DNA from: Nitrospinaceae bacterium UBA3496
GTDB taxonomy: Bacteria > UBA8248
Assembly (NCBI GenBank): GCA_002377645.1
Contig: DFQF01000023.1
Coordinates: 1-64,000, forward strand
Direction of reading: 5' to 3'
Length of the DNA stretch: 64,000 bases
Part shown: positions 9,025-18,918 of the stretch, piece by piece
Numbering within the stretch: the stretch's first letter is position 1
Layout: the number at the start of each line of letters is the position of its first letter
Position numbers and translations under genes: made by a program
Notes under the pieces: generated by a model
The model's input: only the letters and a program-made list of their open reading frames with translations
Database searches by the model: none
What the model was told of the DNA's origin: nothing

Positions 9025-10866
9025 CTACTTTTCATTCTTATTTCTAATAAATAAAATTAAAAATATACTGACCAAAAGTCCTATTCCTATAAAATCAGTT
9101 AAATTCTCTGATACTACAAGTAAAACTGCACAAACGAAAAATAAAACTCTCTCCCAGTATCTTAATGTTTTAAACAAGACTCCAGATATAGATACTGCGA
9201 GGGAAGAAACACCCAAAATACAAGTGATTGTAACCCAAATCGTCTCCCACAAACTTCCAATAAAGAGCATAGATGGGTTGTATACGAAAGCAAAAGGAAC
9301 CAAAAATCCGGCTAGAGAAAGTTGAAAAGCTTTCCACCCAGTCTTAGTTAAGTCGGAATTTGCCACACCGGAAGCAACATACGCAGAAAGTGCAACAGGG
9401 GGGGTTAACATTGACAAAATAGCAAAATAATAGATAAACATATGAGATGCAAGAATGGGAAGTCCTAACTTCGATAGAGCAGGCCCTAACAAAGTTCCTG
9501 ACATTATATATGCTGCTGCAGTTGGCATTCCCATTCCCATTATTATGCAGGCAAACATCGTCATACATAATGCTGGGAAAAGCATCCCCTTAGATACATT
9601 AACAATTAAGCCAGAAAATTTTAAACCGATTCCCGTATCATCCACTACTCCAACAATCACTCCCGCAATTGCACAGGGAATCGCAACAGCAATTGTCATT
9701 TTTCCTGCTTTTTCTAGTGTTTCAAAAATTCCTATGAACCCAAGTCTAGTAGATTTTCTAAACCAACTAAGTACAACAACACCGATAGCGGCAGAAGTAG
9801 CCGACCACATCAAAGTGAATCCGGCAATCATATATCCCACAATTAATACAACGGGGAGAAGTAATAAACCACGCTCAACAAGCAAATCTCTTAATACAGG
9901 CATTTCATCTTCTGAAAGACCGCTCAGTCCGAGTTTTTTGGATTCCAAGTCAACCATCAAGAAAAGAGAAACATAATAGATAACCGCAGGAAGTGCCGCC
10001 GCCGCCGCAACTTGCAAATATGGTGTGCCAGTCATATCAGCAAGAATGAAAGCACCTGCACCCATTATTGGTGGCATAAGTTGCCCGCCTGTAGAAGCAA
10101 CTGCCTCTACAGCACCCGAATAATGTGGAGTAAATCCGAGACGTTTCATTAGAGGGATCGTAAAAATACCAGTTCCTACTACGTTTGCAGTTGCACTGCC
10201 ACTTATTGTTCCCATCAAACTGCTGCTCACTATAGCTGCTTTTGCTGGTCCTCCTCTAAATCGTCCTGTAAGTCGGATCGCAAGATCTATAAACAATTTC
10301 CCGCCACCTGATACATCCAAGGCAGCAGAAAATAGAATGAAATAAAAAACTACCTCAGCACTCACCCCAAGTGGAACACCAAGTAAACCTTCAACACTTA
10401 AAATCTGAAACTCGATAAATGTAGGCAATTCAATGAATCTGTGACCGAGATCTCCTGGTATCAGATGTCCAGCAAAATTATAAAATAAGGCAAGTACAGC
10501 AACTGAAGTAACTCCCCAACCTAACAATCGACGTGAGGTTTCAATAATTAATAATATATAGATACATCCTGCCCAAATATAACGAATAGGTACTGGATCT
10601 ACATCTCTTATTCGGTCATTCAAAAAACTCCAGTCGTTAAAATACATCATAGAAATAACAATACTTAAAAAAACTAAAATATAATCAAAAAAATGTATTG
10701 ATCCATTTTTCTTGAAAGGCTTCGTCAAAAAAACAATTGACATCGCTAAACTTAGATGAATCGGGCGCGAAATAAAGACATGTAACATACCAAAAAAAGC
10801 CCAGTAAAGTTGAGAAAATGACCATAAAATGGCTATCACAGAAACTGGATTTAAAAATCTCTTCAT
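9025..10866 (-). CDS. TRAP transporter fused permease (DctQM type, TAXI-TRAP)
   Basis: 613 residues with many hydrophobic segments. The N-terminal part (about 1-140) corresponds to the small DctQ-like subunit. The rest is the large DctM-like subunit, recognised by GGPAKAAIVSSSLMGTISGSATANVVGTG, VASTGGQLMPPIMGAGAF and GMGMPTAAAYIM. Such fused permeases pair with TAXI receptors and drive ion-coupled uptake of organic acids across the inner membrane. The receptor gene follows 122 bases downstream on the same strand. The preceding M24 peptidase gene ends 40 bases away, so an imported small peptide, amide or acid is plausible. Confidence 0.93.
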   Translation of the reverse strand: MKRFLNPVSVIAILWSFSQLYWAFFGMLHVFISRPIHLSLAMSIVFLTKPFKKNGSIHFFDYILVFLSIVISMMYFNDWSFLNDRIRDVDPVPIRYIWAGCIYILLIIETSRRLLGWGVTSVAVLALFYNFAGHLIPGDLGHRFIELPTFIEFQILSVEGLLGVPLGVSAEVVFYFILFSAALDVSGGGKLFIDLAIRLTGRFRGGPAKAAIVSSSLMGTISGSATANVVGTGIFTIPLMKRLGFTPHYSGAVEAVASTGGQLMPPIMGAGAFILADMTGTPYLQVAAAAALPAVIYYVSLFLMVDLESKKLGLSGLSEDEMPVLRDLLVERGLLLLPVVLIVGYMIAGFTLMWSATSAAIGVVVLSWFRKSTRLGFIGIFETLEKAGKMTIAVAIPCAIAGVIVGVVDDTGIGLKFSGLIVNVSKGMLFPALCMTMFACIIMGMGMPTAAAYIMSGTLLGPALSKLGLPILASHMFIYYFAILSMLTPPVALSAYVASGVANSDLTKTGWKAFQLSLAGFLVPFAFVYNPSMLFIGSLWETIWVTITCILGVSSLAVSISGVLFKTLRYWERVLFFVCAVLLVVSENLTDFIGIGLLVSIFLILFIRNKNEK

Positions 10867-10905
10867 AAGAACCTCACAAACATTTTTATGCTTTCAATTT
10901 CATAA

Positions 10906-12090
10906 TTATTCCCAAGTTCTTACGGGAGTATTCGTAAGAATTTCATTGCCGGTATCTGTTATTAATAGCATCTGTTCTATATTCGTTCCACCTACTTCAG
11001 GAATCACAAATTGAGGTTCTATACAAAGCACCATGTTTTTCTTTACTTTCTCATCATTATCCGGACGAATTATAGGATTTTCTACTGTCTCCAACCCTAT
11101 TCCATGACCAGCCATCGGAAAGAGATATTTGCTACCTTCCGGAATCTCTTCATCAAGTTTTTCACTGGCTTTTTTATGTATATCGGAAACTGCAATTCCT
11201 GGTTTAACTGCAGAAACTGCACTTCGTAAAACTTCAACCGTTAATTCAAGCATTTTTGAAATTTTCGCATTAATCTTCTTTCCCGGCACAACAAAAGTCC
11301 TATTAACGTCAAAACCATATCCTTCTACTGCGCCAACATAATCAAAGCGTATCAAATCGCCAGACTCTATTTTTCTCTGTGTTGCTTGTGGCCAACGAGA
11401 ACCCCAACTTGACCAAGGACCACTGTGAACTCTCACATAACGAACAAAATCTGCACCGGCTTTCATGCCTGCAGCATGTCCCTCCGCACAAAGATCACAT
11501 TCCCTTACTCCAGGTTTGATTGCAGCAAAAATACTTTTATACGCAAATTCGGTTATTTTTGCGGCTTTTCTAAGATACTTGATTTCCACTGGAGTCTTTT
11601 CGGATCTCAATTGCTCTACAATATAATTTGAGTTTACAAAATTAACGTTATCTAAGTTTTGCTTTAGATCAATATACATGGTTGCAGGCATTATATCTTC
11701 ACCAGCAATTCCAACTCTCCCATTTTTTTTTTGAAGACCTTGTTCCAAATAATCAATAATAGCTTTAGAGAAATTTGTCTCTACTTGTACATCATCGATG
11801 TGAACCATATCCTCTCGAAAATTTCTGTGATCAACTAACAGTAAGGGATTAGAATCTAAAGGTAACAATAAGACACCATGCCCCATACCCCGAACTGTAG
11901 GACTAAAAGCGCCAGGAGGGAACGGAGGGAAGTGGTTTGTCAGGTACGCAAGACTTCCCATTCTGTCGTAAAAGGAACGTCCAATTACGATCAAAAACTC
12001 TATTTTCTCCTTCTCCATTAAAACACGAGTTTTTTCCAATCTAGATTTTATTTCTTCCTTTGTAACACCAATTCCATTTTCTAAAACCAT
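10906..12090 (-). CDS. M24 family metallopeptidase (aminopeptidase P/creatinase fold)
   Basis: 394 residues: a creatinase-like N-terminal domain (about 1-165) and a pita-bread catalytic domain. All five dinuclear metal ligands can be seen: two Asp (RFDYVGAVEGYGFDVNRT), His (AGHGIGLET) and two Glu (LCIEPQFV and TNIEQMLL). It should act as a Xaa-Pro aminopeptidase, prolidase or creatinase-like amidohydrolase. Its place directly upstream of the TRAP permease on the same strand suggests that it works on the imported compound. Confidence 0.9.
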   Translation of the reverse strand: MVLENGIGVTKEEIKSRLEKTRVLMEKEKIEFLIVIGRSFYDRMGSLAYLTNHFPPFPPGAFSPTVRGMGHGVLLLPLDSNPLLLVDHRNFREDMVHIDDVQVETNFSKAIIDYLEQGLQKKNGRVGIAGEDIMPATMYIDLKQNLDNVNFVNSNYIVEQLRSEKTPVEIKYLRKAAKITEFAYKSIFAAIKPGVRECDLCAEGHAAGMKAGADFVRYVRVHSGPWSSWGSRWPQATQRKIESGDLIRFDYVGAVEGYGFDVNRTFVVPGKKINAKISKMLELTVEVLRSAVSAVKPGIAVSDIHKKASEKLDEEIPEGSKYLFPMAGHGIGLETVENPIIRPDNDEKVKKNMVLCIEPQFVIPEVGGTNIEQMLLITDTGNEILTNTPVRTWE

Positions 12091-12105
12091 AATCTTTTAT
12101 CATCC

Positions 12106-13062
12106 CTATTTAAAACGAGGTATAAGTTCTGACACAAGATTTTCCATCTGCTCTACTTGACTTCCTCCTGCAAAACGAATGATAAACGTAGAAGCACCTA
12201 TATCACTGTAGGAACGAAGCTTTTCTTCAACCTGATCTCCATCCCCGACTATAACGAGAAGTTGTTTTTGAATTTCGTCAAATGTTTTATGATAATATTT
12301 TGAAAGAAAATCACCAGCCTCTTTTTTCGCCTTTTCACCATTTGGATTTATATTCATCGTTACGTAAAGACATTGAGGAATATCTTCTAGATTCTTTCTA
12401 TCGTAATCCTCACCATACTCTAGTATGGCGTTCCAACACTGCTGGTAAATGTCCGGAGTAATTGAATTAGTTATCCATCCATCAGCTAAACGGGCAACAC
12501 GACGTAATCCGGATTGAACAAAATTACTAGCAATCCATAACGGTGGGCCTCCTTTACTAAAAGGTCTTGGTTCTAGGTCTACATTTTCAAAAGAAAAGTG
12601 TTTACCAGAGAAATTACAATTTCTTTCACTCATTAACAATTTCACAATTTCAATAGTTTCAGAAAAACGTTTTGCCCTTTCAGAAATTTTCACCCCAAGT
12701 GCCTCAAATTCATCTTTCAAATCTTCCCGGCCTACTCCTAAACCAGGAAGGACTCTCCCAGAGAACATACAGTCAAGAGTTGTCAATGACTGAGCTAACA
12801 TAATTGGATGTCTTAAAGCAGCAAGTAATACCGCAGTACCAACCTGAACTCTTTTTGTTGATGCAAGAACTGCAGCCCACGTTGTAAAACTTTCCATTCT
12901 CGGCTTTGCAAGTACACTATCTCCTAACCATACAGAATCCAAATTAAGATTTTCAGCTTTTTGGGCTAAAGTTACTATTGAAGTCATATCAGGGGCACCG
13001 CCTTTTGCAGATACAACGACTCCTCTTGTAGGAAGAAGATATCCAAAATGAAAATTCTCCAT
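12106..13062 (-). CDS. LLM class flavin-dependent oxidoreductase (luciferase-like)
   Basis: 318 residues with the luciferase-like TIM-barrel pattern: SVWLGDSVLAKPR near residue 40, VGTAVLLAALRHPIMLAQSLTTLD near 72-95, FSGRVLPGLGVG, and the closing SDIGASTFIIRF. These enzymes use reduced FMN or F420 to oxygenate or reduce substrates. It is the first of four LLM genes in the window. It lies 15 bases upstream of the M24 peptidase gene and 42 bases downstream of the molybdenum hydroxylase gene, in one apparent transcript. The reductase partner and substrate are not evident. Confidence 0.88.
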   Translation of the reverse strand: MENFHFGYLLPTRGVVVSAKGGAPDMTSIVTLAQKAENLNLDSVWLGDSVLAKPRMESFTTWAAVLASTKRVQVGTAVLLAALRHPIMLAQSLTTLDCMFSGRVLPGLGVGREDLKDEFEALGVKISERAKRFSETIEIVKLLMSERNCNFSGKHFSFENVDLEPRPFSKGGPPLWIASNFVQSGLRRVARLADGWITNSITPDIYQQCWNAILEYGEDYDRKNLEDIPQCLYVTMNINPNGEKAKKEAGDFLSKYYHKTFDEIQKQLLVIVGDGDQVEEKLRSYSDIGASTFIIRFAGGSQVEQMENLVSELIPRFK

Positions 13063-13104
13063 AATCTAACCCTCTTTAATGAAAAGAATCATAAAACGTA
13101 AAAT

Positions 13105-15375
13105 TTATTCCTTTATACCTGCTATTGCCTCGAGAACGTGCTCTGGTGTAATTGGCAATTTTCTTATTCTAGCACCGCCAGTTGCATGATATATTGCATT
13201 ACAAATAGCAGCAGTAATGGGATTTATTGCTACCTCAGCAAGTCCCTTCGCGCCATAAGGACCATAGGGATCAATAGATTCAAAAAAATCGTGTTCTATA
13301 AAAGGCACATCCATCGAAGTTGCTATCAGATAATTATGAAAATTGCTCCCCTGAATTGAGCCATCTATCTGGTTTAAATTTTCCATTAGGGCATAACTCA
13401 TTCCTTGAACTGTTCCCCCCTCTACTTGTCCCTCCGCACCCAAGCGATTAATAACCTTTCCTGGATCGTGTCCACAGAAAATTTTCAAAACTTTAACTTC
13501 TCCAGTTTCTATATCGACAAAAACTTCTGCCCCGTGGGTACTAAAAGAATATGTAGTAGATGGATTTCCATATTTGTTCTCATCAAGAACCTCTCCTCCC
13601 GCCAACCATGTCCCACTTCCTTTTATAACGTTGCCTTTCTTCTTCACTAACTCTACAAGAGATATTTTTCGGTTCGGCAGTGAAGAAATGATCACTTCAT
13701 CATTAGAAATGTGAAGTTGATCTGCAGATACCTCCAAAAATTCAGAAGCAACAGACAATAGTTTTTCTCTTAAGTCTTCTGCAGCAATTTTAACTGCATT
13801 TCCCCCTATCAAGGTTGTTCTACTAGCAAATGCACCCATGCCAAAAGGCATATAACCTGTATCTGTAGGTGGGACTTTGAAATTTTCAACTGGAATATTC
13901 AGGACTTCCGAAGCAATAAAAGCCATAACACTAGTAGCCCCTTGTCCTAAATCAGATTCTCCAGACCACATTTCAATTTTCCCCTCTCGATCTATTCTAA
14001 TTTCACAACTTGAAGGATCAGTATCATCTGGTCCAAGTTCCACAGAGAACCCTTTATTGCCTGAAACATGAATACAACTCGCCAATCCAACACCTATTCC
14101 CTTTCCTCCTTTTTGCCTCTTTTTTTTCCACTTGATTTTATCTACAACATATTTAGTAGCGTCCTCTACTGCACAGCTTGCTATTTTCCAACCATGTAGA
14201 GAAACATCTCCTTTTGCTGTGTAATTTTTTATTCGAAGTTCCGCAGGATCTATTTGCAGGTTATCCGCAATATCATCTAAATGACTTTCCCATGCATATG
14301 TTGCTTGCACATTACCAAATCCTCTCATTTGACCAGATGGAATTAGATTAGTATAAACGAGTTTTCCTTCAATCTCAGATGCAGGAGTTTTGTATAAATT
14401 ATCTGTTCTTAATGCTATAGAACTCATGATTGCTGGTGAAAGTGAACTGTATGCACCATTATCTGCAACAATTTTTACACGTTTTCCCAAAAGAGTCCCA
14501 TCCCTTTTCCATGCAGATTCTAAGGAAATATGGACCGGCATTCTTGGACGCATACAAGTTAAATCTTCCTCTAAACTAAGAAGAAACTTGACAGGTTTTC
14601 CAGCCTCTTTAGAGAGCATAGCCGCTATCAATGCAGCTTTTACGTCTAATTTTCCACCAAATGCTCCTCCAGGTTTTGTTTGTATAACACGAAAATTATC
14701 CGCTTTCATATTCAAAATTGGTGAAAGCATAAAGGTTCGAATCAAAAATGCAGATTGCAGGCATCCCCATATCGTTATTTTTCCGTTAGGGTGAGAATCA
14801 GCCACACATCCTGTTGGTTCTAAATAAGCCTGGTGAGCCAAATGAGTATGGAAATCACCGTCAAAAACTTCATCCGAACATGAAAATGCTTTGTCTACTT
14901 CCCCTCTTTTAATATGAAACGCATTAGCTATGTTTTGAGAATTAGATTCATGCAAAATAGGGGAAGTCTTTTCCAACGAAGAAAATGGATCAAAAATTGC
15001 CGGAAGAATTTCATAATCAACCTTTATTAAAGAAATTGCTTCCTGCGCAGTTTCTCTATCAACTGCCGCAACTGCAGCAATTTCATCTCCTATATATCTA
15101 GCTTTGTCACAACAGAAAGCAGTCTCATCTTTCAAATTAATTCCGAACTTTTTATTTGTTGTATTGTTTTTTGAAAGGACGGCGGCCACACCGGGCAGAT
15201 TCTCTGCATCTGAAGTATCAATTTTTAAAATTCTTGCGTGGGAATGAGGACTCCTTAATGCTAAACCAACCAACATATCTTTTAATTTCAAATCATCTAT
15301 ATAAGCAGTACCACCTGATACTTTCTCAGCAGCATCTATTATAGGCAATGGTTTACCTATTATCTTTGAGTTCAT
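13105..15375 (-). CDS. Xanthine dehydrogenase family molybdopterin-binding subunit, without partner genes
   Basis: 756 residues. The N-terminal hammerhead domain (GKPLPIIDAAEKVSGG to about residue 125) is followed by the molybdopterin domains, with TKPGGAFGGK near 250 (FGGK loop), QMRGFGNVQ, GESDLGQG and AKGLAEVAINP carrying the conserved catalytic Glu. It would hydroxylate a heterocycle or aldehyde next to nitrogen or carbonyl. The usual 2Fe-2S and FAD subunit genes are absent on both sides. ATG 15375 is preferred because GGGGA stands 5 bases upstream; TTG 15393 and ATG 15390 are alternatives. Confidence 0.88.
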   Translation of the reverse strand: MNSKIIGKPLPIIDAAEKVSGGTAYIDDLKLKDMLVGLALRSPHSHARILKIDTSDAENLPGVAAVLSKNNTTNKKFGINLKDETAFCCDKARYIGDEIAAVAAVDRETAQEAISLIKVDYEILPAIFDPFSSLEKTSPILHESNSQNIANAFHIKRGEVDKAFSCSDEVFDGDFHTHLAHQAYLEPTGCVADSHPNGKITIWGCLQSAFLIRTFMLSPILNMKADNFRVIQTKPGGAFGGKLDVKAALIAAMLSKEAGKPVKFLLSLEEDLTCMRPRMPVHISLESAWKRDGTLLGKRVKIVADNGAYSSLSPAIMSSIALRTDNLYKTPASEIEGKLVYTNLIPSGQMRGFGNVQATYAWESHLDDIADNLQIDPAELRIKNYTAKGDVSLHGWKIASCAVEDATKYVVDKIKWKKKRQKGGKGIGVGLASCIHVSGNKGFSVELGPDDTDPSSCEIRIDREGKIEMWSGESDLGQGATSVMAFIASEVLNIPVENFKVPPTDTGYMPFGMGAFASRTTLIGGNAVKIAAEDLREKLLSVASEFLEVSADQLHISNDEVIISSLPNRKISLVELVKKKGNVIKGSGTWLAGGEVLDENKYGNPSTTYSFSTHGAEVFVDIETGEVKVLKIFCGHDPGKVINRLGAEGQVEGGTVQGMSYALMENLNQIDGSIQGSNFHNYLIATSMDVPFIEHDFFESIDPYGPYGAKGLAEVAINPITAAICNAIYHATGGARIRKLPITPEHVLEAIAGIKE

Positions 15376-15575
15376 TTTCGTCCCCGTCATCAACTATTTA
15401 TATCTTTTCTAATAACACGGTAACTCATCTAAAAAACACAAAGAATGTCAAACAAAGCTTATTTCTAAGTCCTAACTATAACAATTCGCTATCTTTTTTG
15501 GTTGATGATCAATAAAATAATTATAAAATTTGAGAACTGGATCGGAAAAAAACTCTTAATCAAAAACAACGAAAT

Positions 15576-16643
15576 TTAATCAATAATTGCCCAATCTTTT
15601 GAAAATTTATCGAGTTCGGATTTACTATATTCGTCTATAATGTGAGTACGATCCGGAATTTCAATCTCTTTTTCTTCTCCACAAAGTTCTGTTGTAAAAT
15701 ATCTTTGGCCGGTATCGCAAATATTTGTAACAATATTTTTAAGATGAGGCCTTGAACGTGCGAGTTTAATTGCAGCGATAACATTACACCCAGATGAAAT
15801 CCCACAGAAAATACCTTCTTCTTTTGCAAGCTTTTTAGCCATTTCCAACGATTCTTCAGTCGAGGTAGTTACGATACCTTTTAAGATTGATAAATCCAAA
15901 GCTTTTGGGACAAATCCATCCCCAATACCCTCAATCCCATGGGTCCCCCATTGTCTCTTACTTAACAATGGGCATTCTGATGGTTCAACTGCAAAAATCT
16001 CAATATCATTTTTTTTCTCTTTCAAAAATTTACCTATCCCGCTAATCCATCCTCCTGTTCCCTGAGAACCTATGATTGCATCAACCTTTTCGTTTAGCTG
16101 TTCCCAAATCTCAGGACCAGTAGTTAAATAGTGAGCTTCATTATTGTCTAAATTGTCGAATTGAGCAGGAACCCAATATTTCTCGGGATCTTTAGAACGA
16201 ATTTCCTCTAGTTTTTGAAGTGCTAAATCTACATCGCTTTCTCCTCCTGGAGTGAAAATAAGTTCACTCCCATAAGCACGCATAATTTTTTTTCTCTCAA
16301 CACTCATTCCTTCAGGCATAACCACTGTACATGAATAACCTTTTACCGTTGCAACAAAGGAACATGCTATACCAGCGTTTCCAGTAGAGCATTCTAAAAC
16401 AGTCATGCCTTTTTTTAATTCGCCTCTCTCCTCAGCTTTACTAATCATATTGTAATAAATTCGATCTTTCAGACTCCCGGTTGGCGAGTACCATTCTATT
16501 TTCACAAAGATATCACTTGAAAGATCAGAACCTACACTGTTAAGTTTAACTAAAGGTGTCCCACCAATAGCTTCAAACATATTGTTTGAATAAATTTTGA
16601 ACCTGTCCCACGAACTTTTTTCAATAACCAATTGCAACTCCAA
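15576..16643 (-). CDS. PLP-dependent cysteine synthase/cystathionine beta-synthase family enzyme
   Basis: 355 residues. Family marks are AIGGTPLVKL near residue 25, the PLP lysine in SPTGSLKDRIY near 55, ECSTGNAGIACS, the phosphate-binding loop QGTGGWISG and FCGISSGCNV. It would catalyse beta-replacement on serine, O-acetylserine or a related amino acid. There is no C-terminal CBS domain. The start is uncertain: TTG 16643 gives the full frame, TTG 16631 has GGAG 6 bases upstream, and ATG 16577 begins at the conserved domain. It is separated from the molybdenum subunit by 200 AT-rich bases without any recognisable signal. Confidence 0.87.
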   Translation of the reverse strand: MELQLVIEKSSWDRFKIYSNNMFEAIGGTPLVKLNSVGSDLSSDIFVKIEWYSPTGSLKDRIYYNMISKAEERGELKKGMTVLECSTGNAGIACSFVATVKGYSCTVVMPEGMSVERKKIMRAYGSELIFTPGGESDVDLALQKLEEIRSKDPEKYWVPAQFDNLDNNEAHYLTTGPEIWEQLNEKVDAIIGSQGTGGWISGIGKFLKEKKNDIEIFAVEPSECPLLSKRQWGTHGIEGIGDGFVPKALDLSILKGIVTTSTEESLEMAKKLAKEEGIFCGISSGCNVIAAIKLARSRPHLKNIVTNICDTGQRYFTTELCGEEKEIEIPDRTHIIDEYSKSELDKFSKDWAIID

Positions 16644-16665
16644 TCAAAAAAATAGTGTTAAAAAA

Positions 16666-17619
16666 TTATTTTTGTTCTAATTGAGGAATAATCTCTTTCG
16701 AAATTACTTCAATCTGTTTTAGATCATATTTATATGGGACAAAAATGATACGATCTAGGCCAGTTTCGATATGTTCTTGAATCTGTTCAATACATTCATC
16801 TACATTCCCAATAATTGCGCTTTCAGCTGTAGAATCACTCCAATCGGCATAGTCCCATTCAGTCCTCAACCATTCTTGCATTGGACCAAAAATTTCTGAC
16901 CTCGAATCACCAATAGCTATAGGAAGTTGGTTTGTACTTTCTAATATAGTTGGGTCCCTACCAGCATTTTCAGCATACTCACAAACTTTTTTCCAAGACT
17001 TTAGAAAGCTATCCGGAGTATAAAAATATGTGAGCCAACCATCTCCTTTTTCACCAGCTCTTTTTAGAACTCTATTAACATAACCTCCAATGAGAATTTG
17101 AGGCTTAGGTTTCTGAACTGGCTTTGGAAACATCACCGAGTTTCTTAAATTATAATCACCGTATTCCCCTAAAACCATATCTTCAGTCCAGAGTCGAGTA
17201 ATTATCTCAATATTCTCATCCATAATATTTCCTCTTTTCTCAAAAGGAACTCCTACAGCATCAAATTCACGCTTATACCAACCAGATGCCATTCCAACTA
17301 TTAAACGTCCTTCAGAAATCTGATCAATACTTGCAAGTTGTTTCGCTAAAACCAGAGGATTCCTAAGAGGTAAAACTAAAACTCCTGTGCCAAGTTTAAT
17401 CTTTGTTGTTTTCGCGGCAACTGCAGTTAATAATGTTAATGAATCGATTATCGGGAAATGTGGTTCTACACCTAATAGTATATGGTCCCAAACCCACAAA
17501 GATTCAAATTCGAATTCTTCCATTTTGACAGCATAATCTAATAATTTCTTTGGATCAGGCAGTTCTGGGTATGCAGTAAAATTTCGCATAGCAATACCAA
17601 ATCTTACATTACTCTTCAT
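16666..17619 (-). CDS. LLM class flavin-dependent oxidoreductase
   Basis: 317 residues of the luciferase-like fold: FGIAMRNFTAYPELPDPK at the start, FESLWVWDHILLG near 40, LGTGVLVLPLRNPLVLAKQLASIDQ, and GRLIVGMASGWYKREFDAVG. It uses a reduced flavin or F420 cofactor. The start at 17619 follows GGAG by 7 bases; a longer frame to 17658 would overlap the M20 gene. In the chosen version the start lies 14 bases beyond the M20 stop codon. The tight packing with the M20 hydrolase and CoA transferase suggests a shared pathway. Confidence 0.88.
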   Translation of the reverse strand: MKSNVRFGIAMRNFTAYPELPDPKKLLDYAVKMEEFEFESLWVWDHILLGVEPHFPIIDSLTLLTAVAAKTTKIKLGTGVLVLPLRNPLVLAKQLASIDQISEGRLIVGMASGWYKREFDAVGVPFEKRGNIMDENIEIITRLWTEDMVLGEYGDYNLRNSVMFPKPVQKPKPQILIGGYVNRVLKRAGEKGDGWLTYFYTPDSFLKSWKKVCEYAENAGRDPTILESTNQLPIAIGDSRSEIFGPMQEWLRTEWDYADWSDSTAESAIIGNVDECIEQIQEHIETGLDRIIFVPYKYDLKQIEVISKEIIPQLEQK

Positions 17620-17632
17620 AAATTTCTCCAAA

Positions 17633-18904
17633 TCACATGGACAATTCACACCAATCAAGTATCGAAAGGGCTAGTGTCTTAGTCGCATCAACCACATCAT
17701 CTACCAAAACCCACTCGTTATTTGCATGCATTTGTGTAGTTGGACCCGGCCCAAAAATGACCGTTGGAATATTTGCAAAACCATTTAGAAACCTCGTATC
17801 AGCTGCACCTTGTCTTCCCGAAATTTCTGGAATTTTGCCAGTGACTTTTTGATAACAACTAGCAACCGTTTTTACGATTGGGTGCTCAACATCAACTTCT
17901 GCAGATTCTGCATAATAGCCTGTAAAGACTACCTCGGGAGGGTTCTCCTTCATCCAAGAATCTTCAAATGCTACAGTATTAACTTTATCAATTAAGCTTT
18001 GTTTTGCAGCATTGTGATCTTCTCCTGGAACTGTAGCTAAGCTTCCCTTCAATATACAAGTATCGGGAAAAGCACTTGGAAAACTTCCAGCTTCCATAGA
18101 ACCTATCATACAGGGAATCGCATCAATTACTTTTGGATAAAGTGGATGCTCGATCGTCTTCAACCTATCTTCTTCAAGTGCTGAGACTGCCTTTACTATT
18201 TTATAACCTAAGTCAATAGCATTTACACCTTCATATCTTCTTTGTATACCTGCTGCTTTACCTCGAACTATAATTTCAAACCATATTCTTCCGATACATG
18301 CAGGTTGAATCGCATTTTCACTAGTCTCACAACAAATTCCTGCATCAGCCGTATAGCCTCTGAGTATAGTATCTAATGTGCCATGACCACTTAATTCTTC
18401 ATCAACTACAAAATCCAAAATAACATCGCCCTTTAATTTTCTTCCAGATTCCATAATACTTTTGACTGCCATAATGATTGCAGCAACTCCGCTCTTCATA
18501 TCGGAAGAACCTCTTCCATAAAGGCGACCATTTGAAATTTCTGCAGAAAGTGGATCAAATTGCCACGAATCTAGAGGACCATTAGGGACAGTGTCTGTAT
18601 GACCATTAAGTAGAAGAGATTTTCCACCTCCTGTTCCTTTTAAAACTGCAACAACATTTGGTCTTCCATCATACCCCCTTGTGACAGGCACATACTCAGA
18701 ATGTTTTTTTAATTCCTCCCAGTCTGACTCCCAAACATCAACATCAAGACCCATTTCACTTAGAAACTTTGCTATATATCTCTGGATCTCACCCTCTTCC
18801 CCAGTAACACTAGGAATCTTAACCAAATCAGAAAGCAAATCTATTATTTCTTCCGACCTACTCTCTATTTCTTTTAAAAGAATCTCTTTTTCTTGTTGCA
18901 CCAA
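17633..18904 (-). CDS. M20 family metallohydrolase (ArgE/DapE-like)
   Basis: 423 residues. Metal-binding motifs are LLNGHTDTVPNG near residue 100, YGRGSSDMKSGVAA near 132, and VDEELSGHGT near 170; a dimerisation domain sits in the middle and the terminal His region is TTQMHANNEW. It should hydrolyse an N-acyl amino acid, succinyl-amino acid or carbamoyl compound. Starts at TTG 18904 or GTG 18901, both downstream of CGGAG. It lies 14 bases after CoA transferase subunit B. It may release the amine or acid that the Grd-like and CoA transferase enzymes use, but this is inference from position. Confidence 0.88.
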   Translation of the reverse strand: MVQQEKEILLKEIESRSEEIIDLLSDLVKIPSVTGEEGEIQRYIAKFLSEMGLDVDVWESDWEELKKHSEYVPVTRGYDGRPNVVAVLKGTGGGKSLLLNGHTDTVPNGPLDSWQFDPLSAEISNGRLYGRGSSDMKSGVAAIIMAVKSIMESGRKLKGDVILDFVVDEELSGHGTLDTILRGYTADAGICCETSENAIQPACIGRIWFEIIVRGKAAGIQRRYEGVNAIDLGYKIVKAVSALEEDRLKTIEHPLYPKVIDAIPCMIGSMEAGSFPSAFPDTCILKGSLATVPGEDHNAAKQSLIDKVNTVAFEDSWMKENPPEVVFTGYYAESAEVDVEHPIVKTVASCYQKVTGKIPEISGRQGAADTRFLNGFANIPTVIFGPGPTTQMHANNEWVLVDDVVDATKTLALSILDWCELSM

Positions 18905-18918
18905 TGTTTCTCCGAATT

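Noticed and set aside
9455..9976. A 173-codon open frame on the plus strand inside the TRAP permease gene
   Set aside because: It is antisense to a strongly conserved membrane protein, has no ribosome site, and looks like a shadow of that gene.
14390..14794. A 134-codon plus-strand frame inside the molybdenum subunit gene
   Set aside because: It is antisense to conserved molybdopterin-domain sequence and has no recognisable motif or ribosome site.
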